A DNA stretch of 64,000 nt from Tomitella cavernea (lineage in GTDB: Bacteria > Actinomycetota > Actinomycetes > Mycobacteriales > Mycobacteriaceae), in NCBI RefSeq assembly GCF_016599145.1, contig NZ_JAENKO010000011.1, positions 26,439-90,438 on the forward strand, given 5' to 3'. A program made the translations under genes and the position numbers. Of this stretch, positions 54,960 to 63,718 are shown one piece after another (positions within the stretch are counted from its first letter, which is position 1; the number at the start of each line of letters is the position of its first letter). The notes under the pieces were generated by a model. That model searched no databases. It was given only the letters and a program-made list of their open reading frames with translations, and was not told where the DNA came from.

Positions 54960-56252
54960 ATGACGGAACCACGGAACCGAAAGACGGCGGTGCAGGGCCA
55001 GGCGTCAACGGCACAGCAACCGCAAGGGGCGGCGCGGGCGCATGGACGGCTCGACCCGCGCCTGGTGCTGATAATGGCCCTCGCCTCGGGCCTGGTGGTG
55101 GCGAACAGCTACTACGCCCAGCCCCTCGTCGATACCATCGCGGGCGACCTGCACGCGTCGACCACGGCGGTCGGGCTGGTGGTCACGGCTTCGCAAGTGG
55201 GGTACGCGCTCGGTCTCGCCCTGCTCGTGCCGCTCGGCGACCTGGTCGATCGGCGGCGCATGCTCACCGCGCTGCTGCTCGGCACGTTCGTCTGCCTGCT
55301 TGCGATGGTCTTCGCGCCGGGCTGGCAGTTGCTGGCCGCAGCGGCGGTGCTGGTGGGCCTCGGCTCGGTGGTGGGCCAGGTGCTCGTGCCCTTGGCCGCG
55401 GAGTTGGCGCGGGAGGACGAGCGCGGCCGGGTGATCGGCAACGTCATGACCGGCCTGCTGCTGGGCATCCTGCTGTCGAGGGTGGCGTCGGGGCTCATCG
55501 CCTCGGTGGCGGGCTGGCGCGCCGTGTTCGTCGTTGCGGCGGCGCTCATGCTGGTCACGTGCGTGCTGGTGCGGATGCTGCCGTCGTCGCCCAGCACCGC
55601 GCGCGATGCGGACGGGGCGTCGCTGACCTACGGCAGGCTTCTGCGTTCGGTGATCACCATCGTCGCTGAGGAGCCTGTTCTGCGGCTGCGCATCGGCTAC
55701 GGCATGGCCACCTACGCCTCGTTCGGCGTGTTCTGGACGTCCATCGGCTTCGTGCTGGCGGGCCCGGACTACGGGTGGTCGGATGCACGGATCGGACTCT
55801 TCACGCTTTTCGGCGTGGCGGGGGCAGTGGCGGCGCGATTCGCCGGCCGACTCGCGGACCGCGGTTTCGCCCACATCCAGACCGGCGTGTTCCTGGCGCT
55901 CACCGCGGCATCCTTCGTGCTGCTGGGCGTGGGACGGACGCATGTCGTGCTTTTGGCCGTCGGCGTGGCGCTGCTGGACCTGGGTATCCAGGGCACACAC
56001 ATCAGCAACCAGTCGGTGTTCTACCCGCTGCGCCCGGACGCCCGCAGCCGCCTCAACACGGCCTATATGACCACGTACTTCACGGCCGGGTCGGTGGGCT
56101 CGGTCGCTTCCGCGCTGATCTACCCCGCCTTCGGTTGGGGCGGCGTCTGCGTTGTGGGCGGGATCTTCCCCCTGGCGGGGTTTGTGCTGTGGTGCCGTGA
56201 GCACGCAGTGCTCAGGCGCGCGCGGCGGCGGTCCGATGCCCACCCCCGTTAG
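54960..56252 (+). CDS. MFS transporter (DHA1 type)
   Basis: 430 aa with 12 predicted helices. LVVANSYYAQPLVDTIAGDL in helix 1 and GDLVDRRRMLTALLLG (motif A) mark a DHA1-type exporter. ATG 54960 is preferred; an earlier GTG would add a polar stretch over the operator. Probably controlled by the divergent LysR protein. Substrate unknown. Confidence 0.85.
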   Translation: MTEPRNRKTAVQGQASTAQQPQGAARAHGRLDPRLVLIMALASGLVVANSYYAQPLVDTIAGDLHASTTAVGLVVTASQVGYALGLALLVPLGDLVDRRRMLTALLLGTFVCLLAMVFAPGWQLLAAAAVLVGLGSVVGQVLVPLAAELAREDERGRVIGNVMTGLLLGILLSRVASGLIASVAGWRAVFVVAAALMLVTCVLVRMLPSSPSTARDADGASLTYGRLLRSVITIVAEEPVLRLRIGYGMATYASFGVFWTSIGFVLAGPDYGWSDARIGLFTLFGVAGAVAARFAGRLADRGFAHIQTGVFLALTAASFVLLGVGRTHVVLLAVGVALLDLGIQGTHISNQSVFYPLRPDARSRLNTAYMTTYFTAGSVGSVASALIYPAFGWGGVCVVGGIFPLAGFVLWCREHAVLRRARRRSDAHPR

Positions 56253-56345
56253 GGGGGAGGCCCGCTCGCGGCTCTTGTGTTCAACGTCACTGTGCCTACT
56301 CTGAAGTGTGGTAGTTCACCGGATAGGAACGATCGAGGAGGGGCC

Positions 56346-56936
56346 ATGACACAACCATCGACCAGCCGCATCCCGGGTGCGCACATAGCGGATCCCGGGG
56401 CGCTGGGCCTAGGAGCGTTCGCCCTCACCACCTTCGTGCTCAGCGTCGTCAACGCGGGCATGGTGGACGCGGAGCCGGTGGTCTTCGGCCTCGCGCTCGC
56501 GTATGGCGGCATCGTGCAGTTCGCGGCGGGGTTGTGGGAGTTCGCCAAGGGCAACACGTTCGGCGCCACCGCGTTCTGTTCGTACGGCGGATTCTGGATC
56601 TCGTTCTGGTATCTGACCAGCTACACCGACCTGACAGGACTCGCCGGCAACAGCGCGGAGCACGGCGTGGCCCTCTACCTGCTCGCGTGGGGCATCTTCA
56701 CCACCTACATGCTCATCGCGTCGCTGCGCACCAACTGGGCCATCTTCACGGTCTTCCTGCTGCTGGCCCCCACGTATTTCGTGCTGGCCGCCGGCGACTT
56801 CTCCGGCAGCGAGGCCGTCGCCAAGGCCGGGGGCTGGCTCGGCATCCTCACGGCGATCGCCGCCTGGTACGCGTCCTTCGCCATCGTCACCAACGCGACC
56901 TTCAAGAAGACGCTGTTGCCGGTAGGGCCGCGCTGA
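56346..56936 (+). CDS. satP: Acetate/succinate permease (SatP/GPR1-FUN34-YaaH family)
   Basis: 196 aa, six helices. The signature DPGALGLGAFALTTF corresponds to the family's NPAPLGL block, followed by GGIVQFAAGLWEFAKGNTFGATAF. ATG 56346 follows GAGGAGGGG. It imports acetate. Acs lies 115 bp downstream in the same direction, so the two form an acetate uptake and activation module, partly separated by a hairpin. Confidence 0.9.
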   Translation: MTQPSTSRIPGAHIADPGALGLGAFALTTFVLSVVNAGMVDAEPVVFGLALAYGGIVQFAAGLWEFAKGNTFGATAFCSYGGFWISFWYLTSYTDLTGLAGNSAEHGVALYLLAWGIFTTYMLIASLRTNWAIFTVFLLLAPTYFVLAAGDFSGSEAVAKAGGWLGILTAIAAWYASFAIVTNATFKKTLLPVGPR

Positions 56937-56943
56937 ACCGTTT

Positions 56944-56974
56944 GCCGCCGGGGCGGAGAGGCCGGCCCGGCGGC
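56944..56974 (+). terminator. Hairpin between satP and acs
   Basis: Arms GCCGCCGGG and CCCGGCGGC with a 13-nt loop. It may act as an attenuating terminator, lowering acs read-through. Confidence 0.4.
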
Positions 56975-57051
56975 GGGCATCAACCGCACCACAGGACGGC
57001 CCCGGGCGAGCAGGATGGAAGGCACCCGGCACCGACATCATTAAGGAGACG

Positions 57052-59007
57052 ATGAGAGTGTCCACAGAACAGACAATCGCCGCGCTCGGCCGTGAGAGTC
57101 GCACCTTCGAGCCGCCGGCCGATTTCGCGGCGAACGCCAACGTCAAGGCGGACGCGTACGAGCGCGCAGAGAAGGACCGACTGGGCTTCTGGGACGAGGC
57201 CGCGCAGCGGATCACCTGGGCCGAGCCCTACACCGACGTCCTCGACTGGTCGGGCGCCCCGCACGCCAAGTGGTACGTCGGCGGCAAGCTCAATGCCACC
57301 TACAACTGTGTGGACCGGCACGTGGAGAACGGGTTGGGCGACCGCGTCGCCTACCACTTCGAGGGCGAGGGCGGCGACACCCGCACCATCACCTACAAGA
57401 ACCTGCAGGACGAGGTGTGCAAGGCGGCCAACGCTCTGACCGCACTGGGCGTCAAGACCGGCGACCGGGTTGCCATCTACATGCCGATGATTCCCGAGAC
57501 CGTGTTCGCGATGCTCGCCTGCGCCCGCATCGGTGCCCCGCACACGGTGATATTCGGCGGGTTCTCCGCCAAGGCCATCGCGGACCGCGTGCAGGACTGC
57601 GGGGTGGAGTTCGTCATCACCGCGGACGGCGGCTACCGCAAGGGCAAGGCGTCGCCGCTCAAGGCGGCGGTGGACGAAGCACTCACGAGCTGCCCCGACG
57701 TGCACACGGTCCTGGTCGTCAAGCGCACCGGCCAGGAGGTGGCCTGGACCGAGGGCCGAGACAAGTGGTGGTCGGACGCGGTCGACGGGCAGTCCACCGA
57801 GCACACGCCGGAGGCATTCGACGCCGAGCACCCGCTGTACATCATGTACTCGTCGGGCACCACGGGTAAGCCCAAGGGAATCCTGCACACCACGGGCGGC
57901 TACATGGTGGGCACCTCATACACCCACTACGCGGTATTCGACATCAAGCCGGAGACCGATGTGTTCTGGACGGCGGCCGACATCGGCTGGGTCACCGGCC
58001 ACTCGTACATCGTCTACGGGCCGCTCGCGAACGCGACCACGTCGATCATGTACGAGGGCACGCCCGACACCCCGCACCAGGGGCGTTGGTGGGAGATCGT
58101 CCAGAAGTACAAGGCCACCATCCTGTACTGCGCGCCGACCGCGATCCGCACGTTCATGAAGTGGGGCCACCAGATCCCCGCCGAGTACGACCTTTCCTCG
58201 CTGCGGCTGATCGGTTCGGTGGGCGAGCCCATCAACCCGGAGGCGTGGGTCTGGTACCGCAAGAACATCGGCGGTGACCGCACGCCGGTCGTGGACACCT
58301 GGTGGCAGACGGAGAACGGGCAGATCCTCATCAGCCCGCTGCCGGGCGTCACGGCCACCAAGCCGGGCGCGGCCATGCGCCCGCTGCCGGGCATCGTCGC
58401 CGACGTGTTCACCGAGGACGGCAAGCCCGTCGGCAACAACGAGGGCGGCTACCTGGTGGTCAAGGAGCCGTGGCCGGGCATGCTGCGCACCCTGTGGGGC
58501 GACGACGACAGGTTCCAGCGCACCTACTGGGACCGTTTCCCCGGCGTGTACTTCGCCGGCGATGGCGCCAAGCGCGATCAGGACGGCGACATCTGGGTGA
58601 TCGGCCGCGTCGACGACGTCATGAACGTCTCGGGCCACCGGTTGTCGACCACCGAGATCGAATCGGCGCTGGTCTCGCACGACGCGGTGGCCGAGGCCGC
58701 CGTCGTCGGTGCCGCCGACGCGACCACCGGTCAGTCGATCGAGGCGTTCGTGATCCTCAAACAGAGTGCGCACGGCGGCGGCGAGGACATCGTGGCCACG
58801 CTGCGGCAGCACGTGCGCGACGAGATCGGTGCGATCGCCAGCCCGCGCTCGATCATGTTGGTCGAGGAGCTGCCCAAGACCCGCTCGGGCAAGATCATGC
58901 GGCGCCTGCTGCGCGACATCGCCGAGAACCGTGAGCCCGGCGACTCGACCACTCTGGCGGATTCGTCGGTGGTCGACCGCATCCGCAGCGAGGTCTCCGG
59001 CGGGTAG
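57052..59007 (+). CDS. acs: Acetyl-CoA synthetase
   Basis: 651 aa, full length. Acs motifs are YIMYSSGTTGKPKGILHTTGGYM, TAADIGWVTGHSYIVYGPL, WWQTENGQILISPLPG, GDGAKRDQDGDIWVIGRVDDVMNVSGHRLSTTEIESALV and the C-terminal RSGKIMRRLLRDIA with the acetylatable catalytic Lys. It converts acetate to acetyl-CoA. ATG 57052 follows AAGGAGACG. A 15-bp perfect hairpin ends the gene. Confidence 0.95.
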   Translation: MRVSTEQTIAALGRESRTFEPPADFAANANVKADAYERAEKDRLGFWDEAAQRITWAEPYTDVLDWSGAPHAKWYVGGKLNATYNCVDRHVENGLGDRVAYHFEGEGGDTRTITYKNLQDEVCKAANALTALGVKTGDRVAIYMPMIPETVFAMLACARIGAPHTVIFGGFSAKAIADRVQDCGVEFVITADGGYRKGKASPLKAAVDEALTSCPDVHTVLVVKRTGQEVAWTEGRDKWWSDAVDGQSTEHTPEAFDAEHPLYIMYSSGTTGKPKGILHTTGGYMVGTSYTHYAVFDIKPETDVFWTAADIGWVTGHSYIVYGPLANATTSIMYEGTPDTPHQGRWWEIVQKYKATILYCAPTAIRTFMKWGHQIPAEYDLSSLRLIGSVGEPINPEAWVWYRKNIGGDRTPVVDTWWQTENGQILISPLPGVTATKPGAAMRPLPGIVADVFTEDGKPVGNNEGGYLVVKEPWPGMLRTLWGDDDRFQRTYWDRFPGVYFAGDGAKRDQDGDIWVIGRVDDVMNVSGHRLSTTEIESALVSHDAVAEAAVVGAADATTGQSIEAFVILKQSAHGGGEDIVATLRQHVRDEIGAIASPRSIMLVEELPKTRSGKIMRRLLRDIAENREPGDSTTLADSSVVDRIRSEVSGG

Positions 59008-59027
59008 CACCCGGATCCAGCACCACC

Positions 59028-59065
59028 CCGGCCCTCCCCGTACTGCGAATTACGGGGAGGGCCGG
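59028..59065 (+). terminator. Terminator of acs
   Basis: Perfect 15-bp arms (59028-59042 and 59051-59065) with an 8-nt loop. Confidence 0.8.
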
Positions 59066-59103
59066 AGTGCGCCTGGACCCCGTCGTACTCCTGGGCATCC
59101 GGC

Positions 59104-59146
59104 GGACCAACTATTGCAAATGAAAATCATATGCAATAGTTGGTCC
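59104..59146. promoter_or_regulatory. 43-bp near-perfect palindrome before znuA, with Zur-like core
   Basis: Arms GGACCAACTATTGCA (59104-59118) and TGCAATAGTTGGTCC (59132-59146) are exact. The 13-bp centre AATGAAAATCATA contains ATGA-AAA-TCAT, like Zur boxes (TGAAAATCATTTTCA type). Only two base pairs of the whole element are mismatched. It lies 44 bp before the start of a zinc-binding lipoprotein gene. Confidence 0.65.
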
Positions 59147-59189
59147 GGGTGGGCCCGCGACAGAGGGCCCGGTGGGTGTGAGGAAGCGG

Positions 59190-60194
59190 ATGATCAAGAA
59201 AGTACGTGCTACCGGGGCGATCGAATCGGACGGAGCCGCGCCGCAGCGCGGACCGCAGTACCGGGTGGGCCGCGCGGGCCTGGCGGCGGCGGCCCTCGTC
59301 TCCGCGCTGGTCGCTTCGGCCTGCGGGTCGGTCGCGGGCGGATCCACCGCGGACGGTGCGGCCGTCACTGTCGTCGCGTCCACGCCGGTCTGGCAGGACA
59401 TCGCCGCGGCGGTCGGCGGGGACACGGTGACGACGGCGACGATCATCCCGGCCGGGGCGGACCCGCACGATTTCGAGGCCGCCGCCGGAGACGTGCTCAC
59501 GGTGGCGAACGCCGACCTCGTCGTCACGAACGGCGGCGGGTACGACGACTTCGTCGCCGGCCTGGTCCGCAGCGCGGACGGCGGCGCGCAGATCGTCGAC
59601 GCCTACGCGCTGCACCGCGGTGCCGGACACGGAGACGCGGCCGGCGAAGGCGGGCACACAGGGCATGACCACGACGCGAACGAACACGTCTGGTTCGACC
59701 TCGACACCGTCGCTGCCGCGGCGGACGCCTTGGCCGAGGGCATGGCGGAGCGCGATCCGGACCACGCGGAGGAATACCGCTCCAGGTCCGCCGCGCTACG
59801 CACGGAGTTGGCGGAACTCGGGGCGCGGGCCGACGCGATCGCCGCAGGGCGGCCGGCACCGGTGTTGTCCACCGAGCCGGTGGCGTACTACCTGCTCGAG
59901 AGGGCGGGGGTCGAGGACCTCACTCCCCCGGGGTTCGGCGAGGCGATGGAGCACGGCAGCGACCCGGCGCCTGCGGACATCGCGCGCATGCACGAGCTCC
60001 TTGCACAGGGGACCGCGGCCGCGCTGGTGTACAACACGCAGGCGGACGGCCCGGCCGCCCGCACGGTGCGCAAGGACGCGGAGGCCGCCGGCGTTCCGGT
60101 GATCGAGGTGGCCGAGACCCCGCCCGACGGTCTCGCATACACCGACTGGGTGTCGGGCATCCTGGACCGCCTGGGCGCAGCCGTGACCGCCTGA
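59190..60194 (+). CDS. znuA: Zinc-binding ABC lipoprotein (ZnuA/TroA family)
   Basis: 334 aa from ATG 59190, with AGGAAG upstream; GTG 59172 is the alternative. Lipobox LVASAC. Cluster-9 metal-binding features: VASTPVWQDIAAAVGGD, IIPAGADPHDFEA (metal His), a His-rich loop (GHGDAAGEGGHTGHDHD) and NEHVWFDLDTV, then VEDLTPPGFGEAMEHGSDPAPADIARMHELL. It binds zinc outside the membrane. No ZnuB or ZnuC gene follows; an unrelated reductase is convergent. Confidence 0.88.
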   Translation: MIKKVRATGAIESDGAAPQRGPQYRVGRAGLAAAALVSALVASACGSVAGGSTADGAAVTVVASTPVWQDIAAAVGGDTVTTATIIPAGADPHDFEAAAGDVLTVANADLVVTNGGGYDDFVAGLVRSADGGAQIVDAYALHRGAGHGDAAGEGGHTGHDHDANEHVWFDLDTVAAAADALAEGMAERDPDHAEEYRSRSAALRTELAELGARADAIAAGRPAPVLSTEPVAYYLLERAGVEDLTPPGFGEAMEHGSDPAPADIARMHELLAQGTAAALVYNTQADGPAARTVRKDAEAAGVPVIEVAETPPDGLAYTDWVSGILDRLGAAVTA

Positions 60195-60216
60195 CGTGTC
60201 GGTGGCGCGTGGCTGT

Positions 60217-61077
60217 TCAGACCAGGTCGAACGTGTCCGGGTCCGGCCCGACGCGGCCGTCCGCGCCACGGTCGAGCGTGGAGAGCCGGGCCATCGCATC
60301 GCCGTCCAGCTCGAAGTCGAACAGGGCGAAGTTCTCCCTCATCCGGGCCGGCGACATGGACTTGGGGAAGACGATGTCGCCGCGCTGCAGGTGCCAGCGC
60401 AGCACCACCTGAGCGGCGGTGCGACCAAGCGATTCCGCCAGCTCCTTGACCACCGGCTCGTCCATCACAGCACCCTGCGCCAGCGGCGACCACGCCTCCA
60501 CGGCGATGCCCTGCTCGCGGCAGAAGGCGCGCACCTCCTCGTTGCCGAACCACGGGTGCACCTCCACCTGATTCACTGCGGGGATCGTGTCGGCGTCGTC
60601 GAGCAGGCGCTGCAGGTGCGGCACCTGGAAGTTGGAGACGCCGATGCTGCGGGCGCGGCCGTCCGCGGCAAACTCCTCGAGTACCTTCCACGTGCTGACG
60701 AAATCGCCGTCGTACCGGGTGGGCAGCGGCCAGTGGATGAGGAAGAGGTCGAGGTAGTCGGTGCCGAGCTTCGCCAGCGACTCCTCGAACGAGCGGCGGG
60801 CGTCGTCGGGTCGGTGGTTGCCGTTGTTGAGCTTGCTGGTCAGGAACAGGTCCGAGCGGCCGATCCCGGAGGCGGCGATACCCGTGCCCACCTCAGCCTC
60901 GTTGCCGTACATCTGTGCGGTGTCGATGTGCCGGTAGCCGGACTCCAGTGCGGCGCCCACCGCGGCGGCGGCATCGGCGGGGGCCACCTTGAAGGTGCCG
61001 TAGCCGAGCTGCGGGATGGTGCGGCCCGAGTTCAGGGCGATGCGGGGGACTGCGTTGCGGTCAGCGGTAGCGGTCAT
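60217..61077 (-). CDS. Aldo/keto reductase
   Basis: 286 aa, one TIM barrel. The catalytic tetrad is present: Asp in HIDTAQMYGNE with Tyr in the same block, Lys in LTSKLNN and His in FLIHWPL. The NADPH motif is IVFPKSMSPARMREN. It reduces aldehydes or ketones; the AKR5-type mycobacterial homologues prefer dicarbonyls (family knowledge). ATG 61077 directly precedes the domain. Confidence 0.9.
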   Translation of the reverse strand: MTATADRNAVPRIALNSGRTIPQLGYGTFKVAPADAAAAVGAALESGYRHIDTAQMYGNEAEVGTGIAASGIGRSDLFLTSKLNNGNHRPDDARRSFEESLAKLGTDYLDLFLIHWPLPTRYDGDFVSTWKVLEEFAADGRARSIGVSNFQVPHLQRLLDDADTIPAVNQVEVHPWFGNEEVRAFCREQGIAVEAWSPLAQGAVMDEPVVKELAESLGRTAAQVVLRWHLQRGDIVFPKSMSPARMRENFALFDFELDGDAMARLSTLDRGADGRVGPDPDTFDLV

Positions 61078-61152
61078 GACACCGATGGTGCCGCCCGCGG
61101 GCCGGATGTGCACTGTTTGCGGGCATCGGGGAACCGCGGATGGCACGAGGTC

Positions 61153-61224
61153 CACATTCTGTGGCCTTCGGATGGTGGTTTCCCGCCATCCGAAGGCGGC
61201 GGAGTCATACGGCCACAGAATGTG
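61153..61224. repeat. Nested palindromic element between divergent genes
   Basis: An outer 14-bp perfect stem, CACATTCTGTGGCC (61153-61166) with GGCCACAGAATGTG (61211-61224), encloses an inner 12-bp perfect stem, GCCTTCGGATGG (61164-61175) with CCATCCGAAGGC (61186-61197). It lies between two gene starts, where terminators are not expected. The rest of the 297-bp spacer shows no gene. Confidence 0.8.
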
Positions 61225-61374
61225 CGTTGAGTGTCTCGACGTCCCACACGGCTGGAGGGTTGCACGTGTTGTCGGCCGAGGCCGTGACAGAGTCGCAGTG
61301 ATCGCTGGCACAGCCGTGATCGACCGCAGGCACAGAACGGCCGCCGGGCGCGGCCGACGGCGAAGGAGTGGGAA

Positions 61375-62238
61375 ATGGGCTTGACCTCGGACAGGGTGAT
61401 CGTGGTGACCGGCGCGAGCCGCGGCGCCGGCAAAGGCATCGCGCTGGGCCTCGCGGGGCCGGGTTCCACCGTGTATGTCACGGGCCGCACACGGAACGAG
61501 GGCGACGCCCCGCTGCCGGGGACCGTGCAGGCCACGGCCGACGAGATCACCGCCCGCGGCGGTACAGGCGTGCCCGTGATCTGCGACCACGCCGACGACG
61601 AACAGGTGGCCGCGCTGTTCGAGCGTGTGCGGACCGAGCACGGCCGGCTCGACATCCTGGTCAACAACGCGCTGGTGGTGCACGACGATCTGGCGAGGAA
61701 GGGTCCCTTCTGGGAGAAGCCGCTGTCGATGCAGGTGGTGCTCGACGTGGGGTTGCGGTCGACGTACGTCGCGAGTTGGCATGCGGCGCCGCTGATGGTG
61801 GCGGGCGGTGCGGGGCTGATCGTCAATACGTCGTCGTTCGGCGCGCGCTGCTACATGCACGGCCCCGCCTACGGTGCAGGCAAGGCCGCCGTGGACAAGA
61901 TGGCGCACGACATGGCGCACGATCTGCGGCCGTACGGGATTGCGGCGCTGTCGCTGTGGATGGGCATGCTCAAGACCGAGCGCACCGCCGCGGCGTTCGA
62001 GACGAATGCGGAGGCGTACAAGCAGTTCGCGGCGCATGCGGAGAGCGCCGAGTTCCCCGGCCGGGTGATCGATGCGCTGGCCCGTGACCCGCACCTGGTC
62101 GACCGCTCGGGGAAGGTGCTGATCGGCGCGGAGGTGGCCCGCGAGCTCGGCGTCACCGACGTCGACGGGGGGCAGCCGCCGTCGCATAGGGGATTCCTGG
62201 GTGATCCGACTGTGTTCAGCGACGCCGTGGTCGAGTGA
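61375..62238 (+). CDS. Short-chain dehydrogenase/reductase
   Basis: 287 aa. Rossmann motif TGASRGAGKGIA, DNA-like acidic turn replaced by CDHADDEQ, VNNAL, Ser in NTSSFGARCY, and the catalytic YGAGK. The C-terminal extension of about 40 aa (GKVLIGAEVARELGVTDVDG) matches SDR proteins resembling DHRS1. ATG 61375 follows GGAGTGGGAA. The last codons and stop are repeated twice more downstream by a 65-bp tandem duplication. Confidence 0.88.
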   Translation: MGLTSDRVIVVTGASRGAGKGIALGLAGPGSTVYVTGRTRNEGDAPLPGTVQATADEITARGGTGVPVICDHADDEQVAALFERVRTEHGRLDILVNNALVVHDDLARKGPFWEKPLSMQVVLDVGLRSTYVASWHAAPLMVAGGAGLIVNTSSFGARCYMHGPAYGAGKAAVDKMAHDMAHDLRPYGIAALSLWMGMLKTERTAAAFETNAEAYKQFAAHAESAEFPGRVIDALARDPHLVDRSGKVLIGAEVARELGVTDVDGGQPPSHRGFLGDPTVFSDAVVE

Positions 62239-62373
62239 GCCCCGGCTGCCAGCCGGTGTTGCGTGGTGGTGGGGGATGGTCCAGCGACGCCGTGGTCGAG
62301 TGAGCCCCGGCTGCCAGCCGGTGTTGCGTGGTGGTGGGGGATGGTCCAGCGACGCCGTGGTCGAGTGAGCCCC
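62221..62373. repeat. 65-bp tandem repeat at the SDR 3' end (2.4 copies)
   Basis: Units begin at 62221, 62286 and 62351 (the last about 23 bp). Each contains the SDR's final codons and TGA, and the first two contain the small hairpin CCGGCT-GCC-AGCCGG. The copies are virtually identical, so the duplication is recent or homogenised. Confidence 0.9.
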
Positions 62374-62495
62374 GTGCCCGTCCCGCGGGGCGGGAAGATT
62401 GTGCTGGGGAACACAGCCCGCTGTGAGTGTTGTCGCATAGGAGCCGCGTGGTCCACCGCGTCGGCGCCGGTGACGACACGGCCTCGGGAGGCGTA

Positions 62496-63680
62496 ATGGG
62501 CAACAAGGTTCTCGACTACATCGAGGAGCATGCGGACGAGCTGTTTGCGCAGGGGGCGGAGGCCGAGAAGATCGGCAAGCTCACCGACAAGACTGTGCGG
62601 ATGCTGGTGGAAGCGGACGCGATGCGGATGCTGCAGCCGGCCGAGTACGGCGGGCTGGAGTACCGGCCGCGGCAGTTCGCGGAGACGGTGATGCGGTTGG
62701 CGTCGCTGGATCCGGCGGCGGGGTGGGTGCTGGGCGTGTGCGGGGTGCACCCGTGGCAGCTGGCGTACAACGACAAGCGGGTGCGTGAGGAGGTGTGGGG
62801 CGAGGACAGCAGCATCTGGATGGCTTCGCCCTACATGCCCGGTGGGCTAATGGTGCCGCGCGGCGACGGCACCTACAGCTTCAGCGGCAACTGGTCGTTC
62901 TCGTCGGGCACCGACCACTGCCGCTGGGCGTTCCTGGGGGCGATGCTCGCGGATGGGAACGGCGTGATGGTGCAGCCGCCGCAGATGGTGCACGTGATCG
63001 TGCCGCGCGGCGACTACGAGATCATCGACGACTCGTGGGATGTGGTGGGTCTGCGCGGCACGGGCAGCAAGGACCTGGTGGTCAAGGACGCAGTGGTGCC
63101 CGAGTACCGCACGATGACCTGGGAGGACGTCTCGGAGGGGGCTGGTCAGGAGCGGTCCGGGCGTACCGAGACGCTCTACCAGGTGCCGTGGTCGGCGATG
63201 TTCCCGATGGGCATCACGGCGGCCACGGTGGGCATCTGCGAGGGCCTGCTGCGGCTGGCGCAGGACTATCAGGCCGAGCGCATCGACGCCAACGGGGCGC
63301 AGGTCAAGGACGATCCTTACACCATGTACGAGTTCGGTGAGCTCACCGCCGACCTGCGGGCGGCGCGCGCGGAGCTGCTGGCCAACGCCGACTTCTTCTG
63401 GGACGTGACGGAAAGTGGCCGTAAGGCCACGTTCGCGGAGCGCGCGCAGGGCCGTGCTACGCAGGTGCGCGCCGCCTGGCGGGCCGTGGAGGCGGCCAAC
63501 GCGATCTATGCGCGTTGCGGCGGCAACGCGCTGCGCATGGACAAGCCGATGCAGCGGTTCTGGCGTGACGCCCAGGCCGGCATCCACCACGCGATCCACT
63601 CGCCGAACACCGTCTACCACGCTGCCACCCTCAGCGCGCTCGGCGCTGAGCCGCAGGGGCCGCTGCGGAAGATGATCTGA
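62496..63680 (+). CDS. HsaA-like flavin-dependent monooxygenase (acyl-CoA-dehydrogenase fold)
   Basis: 394 aa, the same length as mycobacterial HsaA. Fold markers: MLQPAEYGGLEYRPRQFAETVMRLASLDPAAGWVLGVCGVHPWQLA, GNWSFSSGTDHCRWAF, WDVVGLRGTGSKDLVVKDAVVP and the C-terminal GGNALRMDKPMQRFWRDAQAGIHHA. HsaA-type enzymes hydroxylate a phenolic secosteroid using FMNH2 supplied by HsaB. ATG 62496 follows GGGAGG. An extradiol dioxygenase starts 38 bp downstream, so this is probably a meta-cleavage operon. It may be a paralogue for another phenol rather than HsaA itself. Confidence 0.8.
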   Translation: MGNKVLDYIEEHADELFAQGAEAEKIGKLTDKTVRMLVEADAMRMLQPAEYGGLEYRPRQFAETVMRLASLDPAAGWVLGVCGVHPWQLAYNDKRVREEVWGEDSSIWMASPYMPGGLMVPRGDGTYSFSGNWSFSSGTDHCRWAFLGAMLADGNGVMVQPPQMVHVIVPRGDYEIIDDSWDVVGLRGTGSKDLVVKDAVVPEYRTMTWEDVSEGAGQERSGRTETLYQVPWSAMFPMGITAATVGICEGLLRLAQDYQAERIDANGAQVKDDPYTMYEFGELTADLRAARAELLANADFFWDVTESGRKATFAERAQGRATQVRAAWRAVEAANAIYARCGGNALRMDKPMQRFWRDAQAGIHHAIHSPNTVYHAATLSALGAEPQGPLRKMI

Positions 63681-63718
63681 CGGGCGACCACCACAGCACG
63701 GAAGAACGGGAGTACACC

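Noticed and set aside
62380..62495. KstR box before the HsaA-like gene
   Set aside because: No match to TnnAACnnGTTnnA was found; GGAACACAG has the wrong second half.
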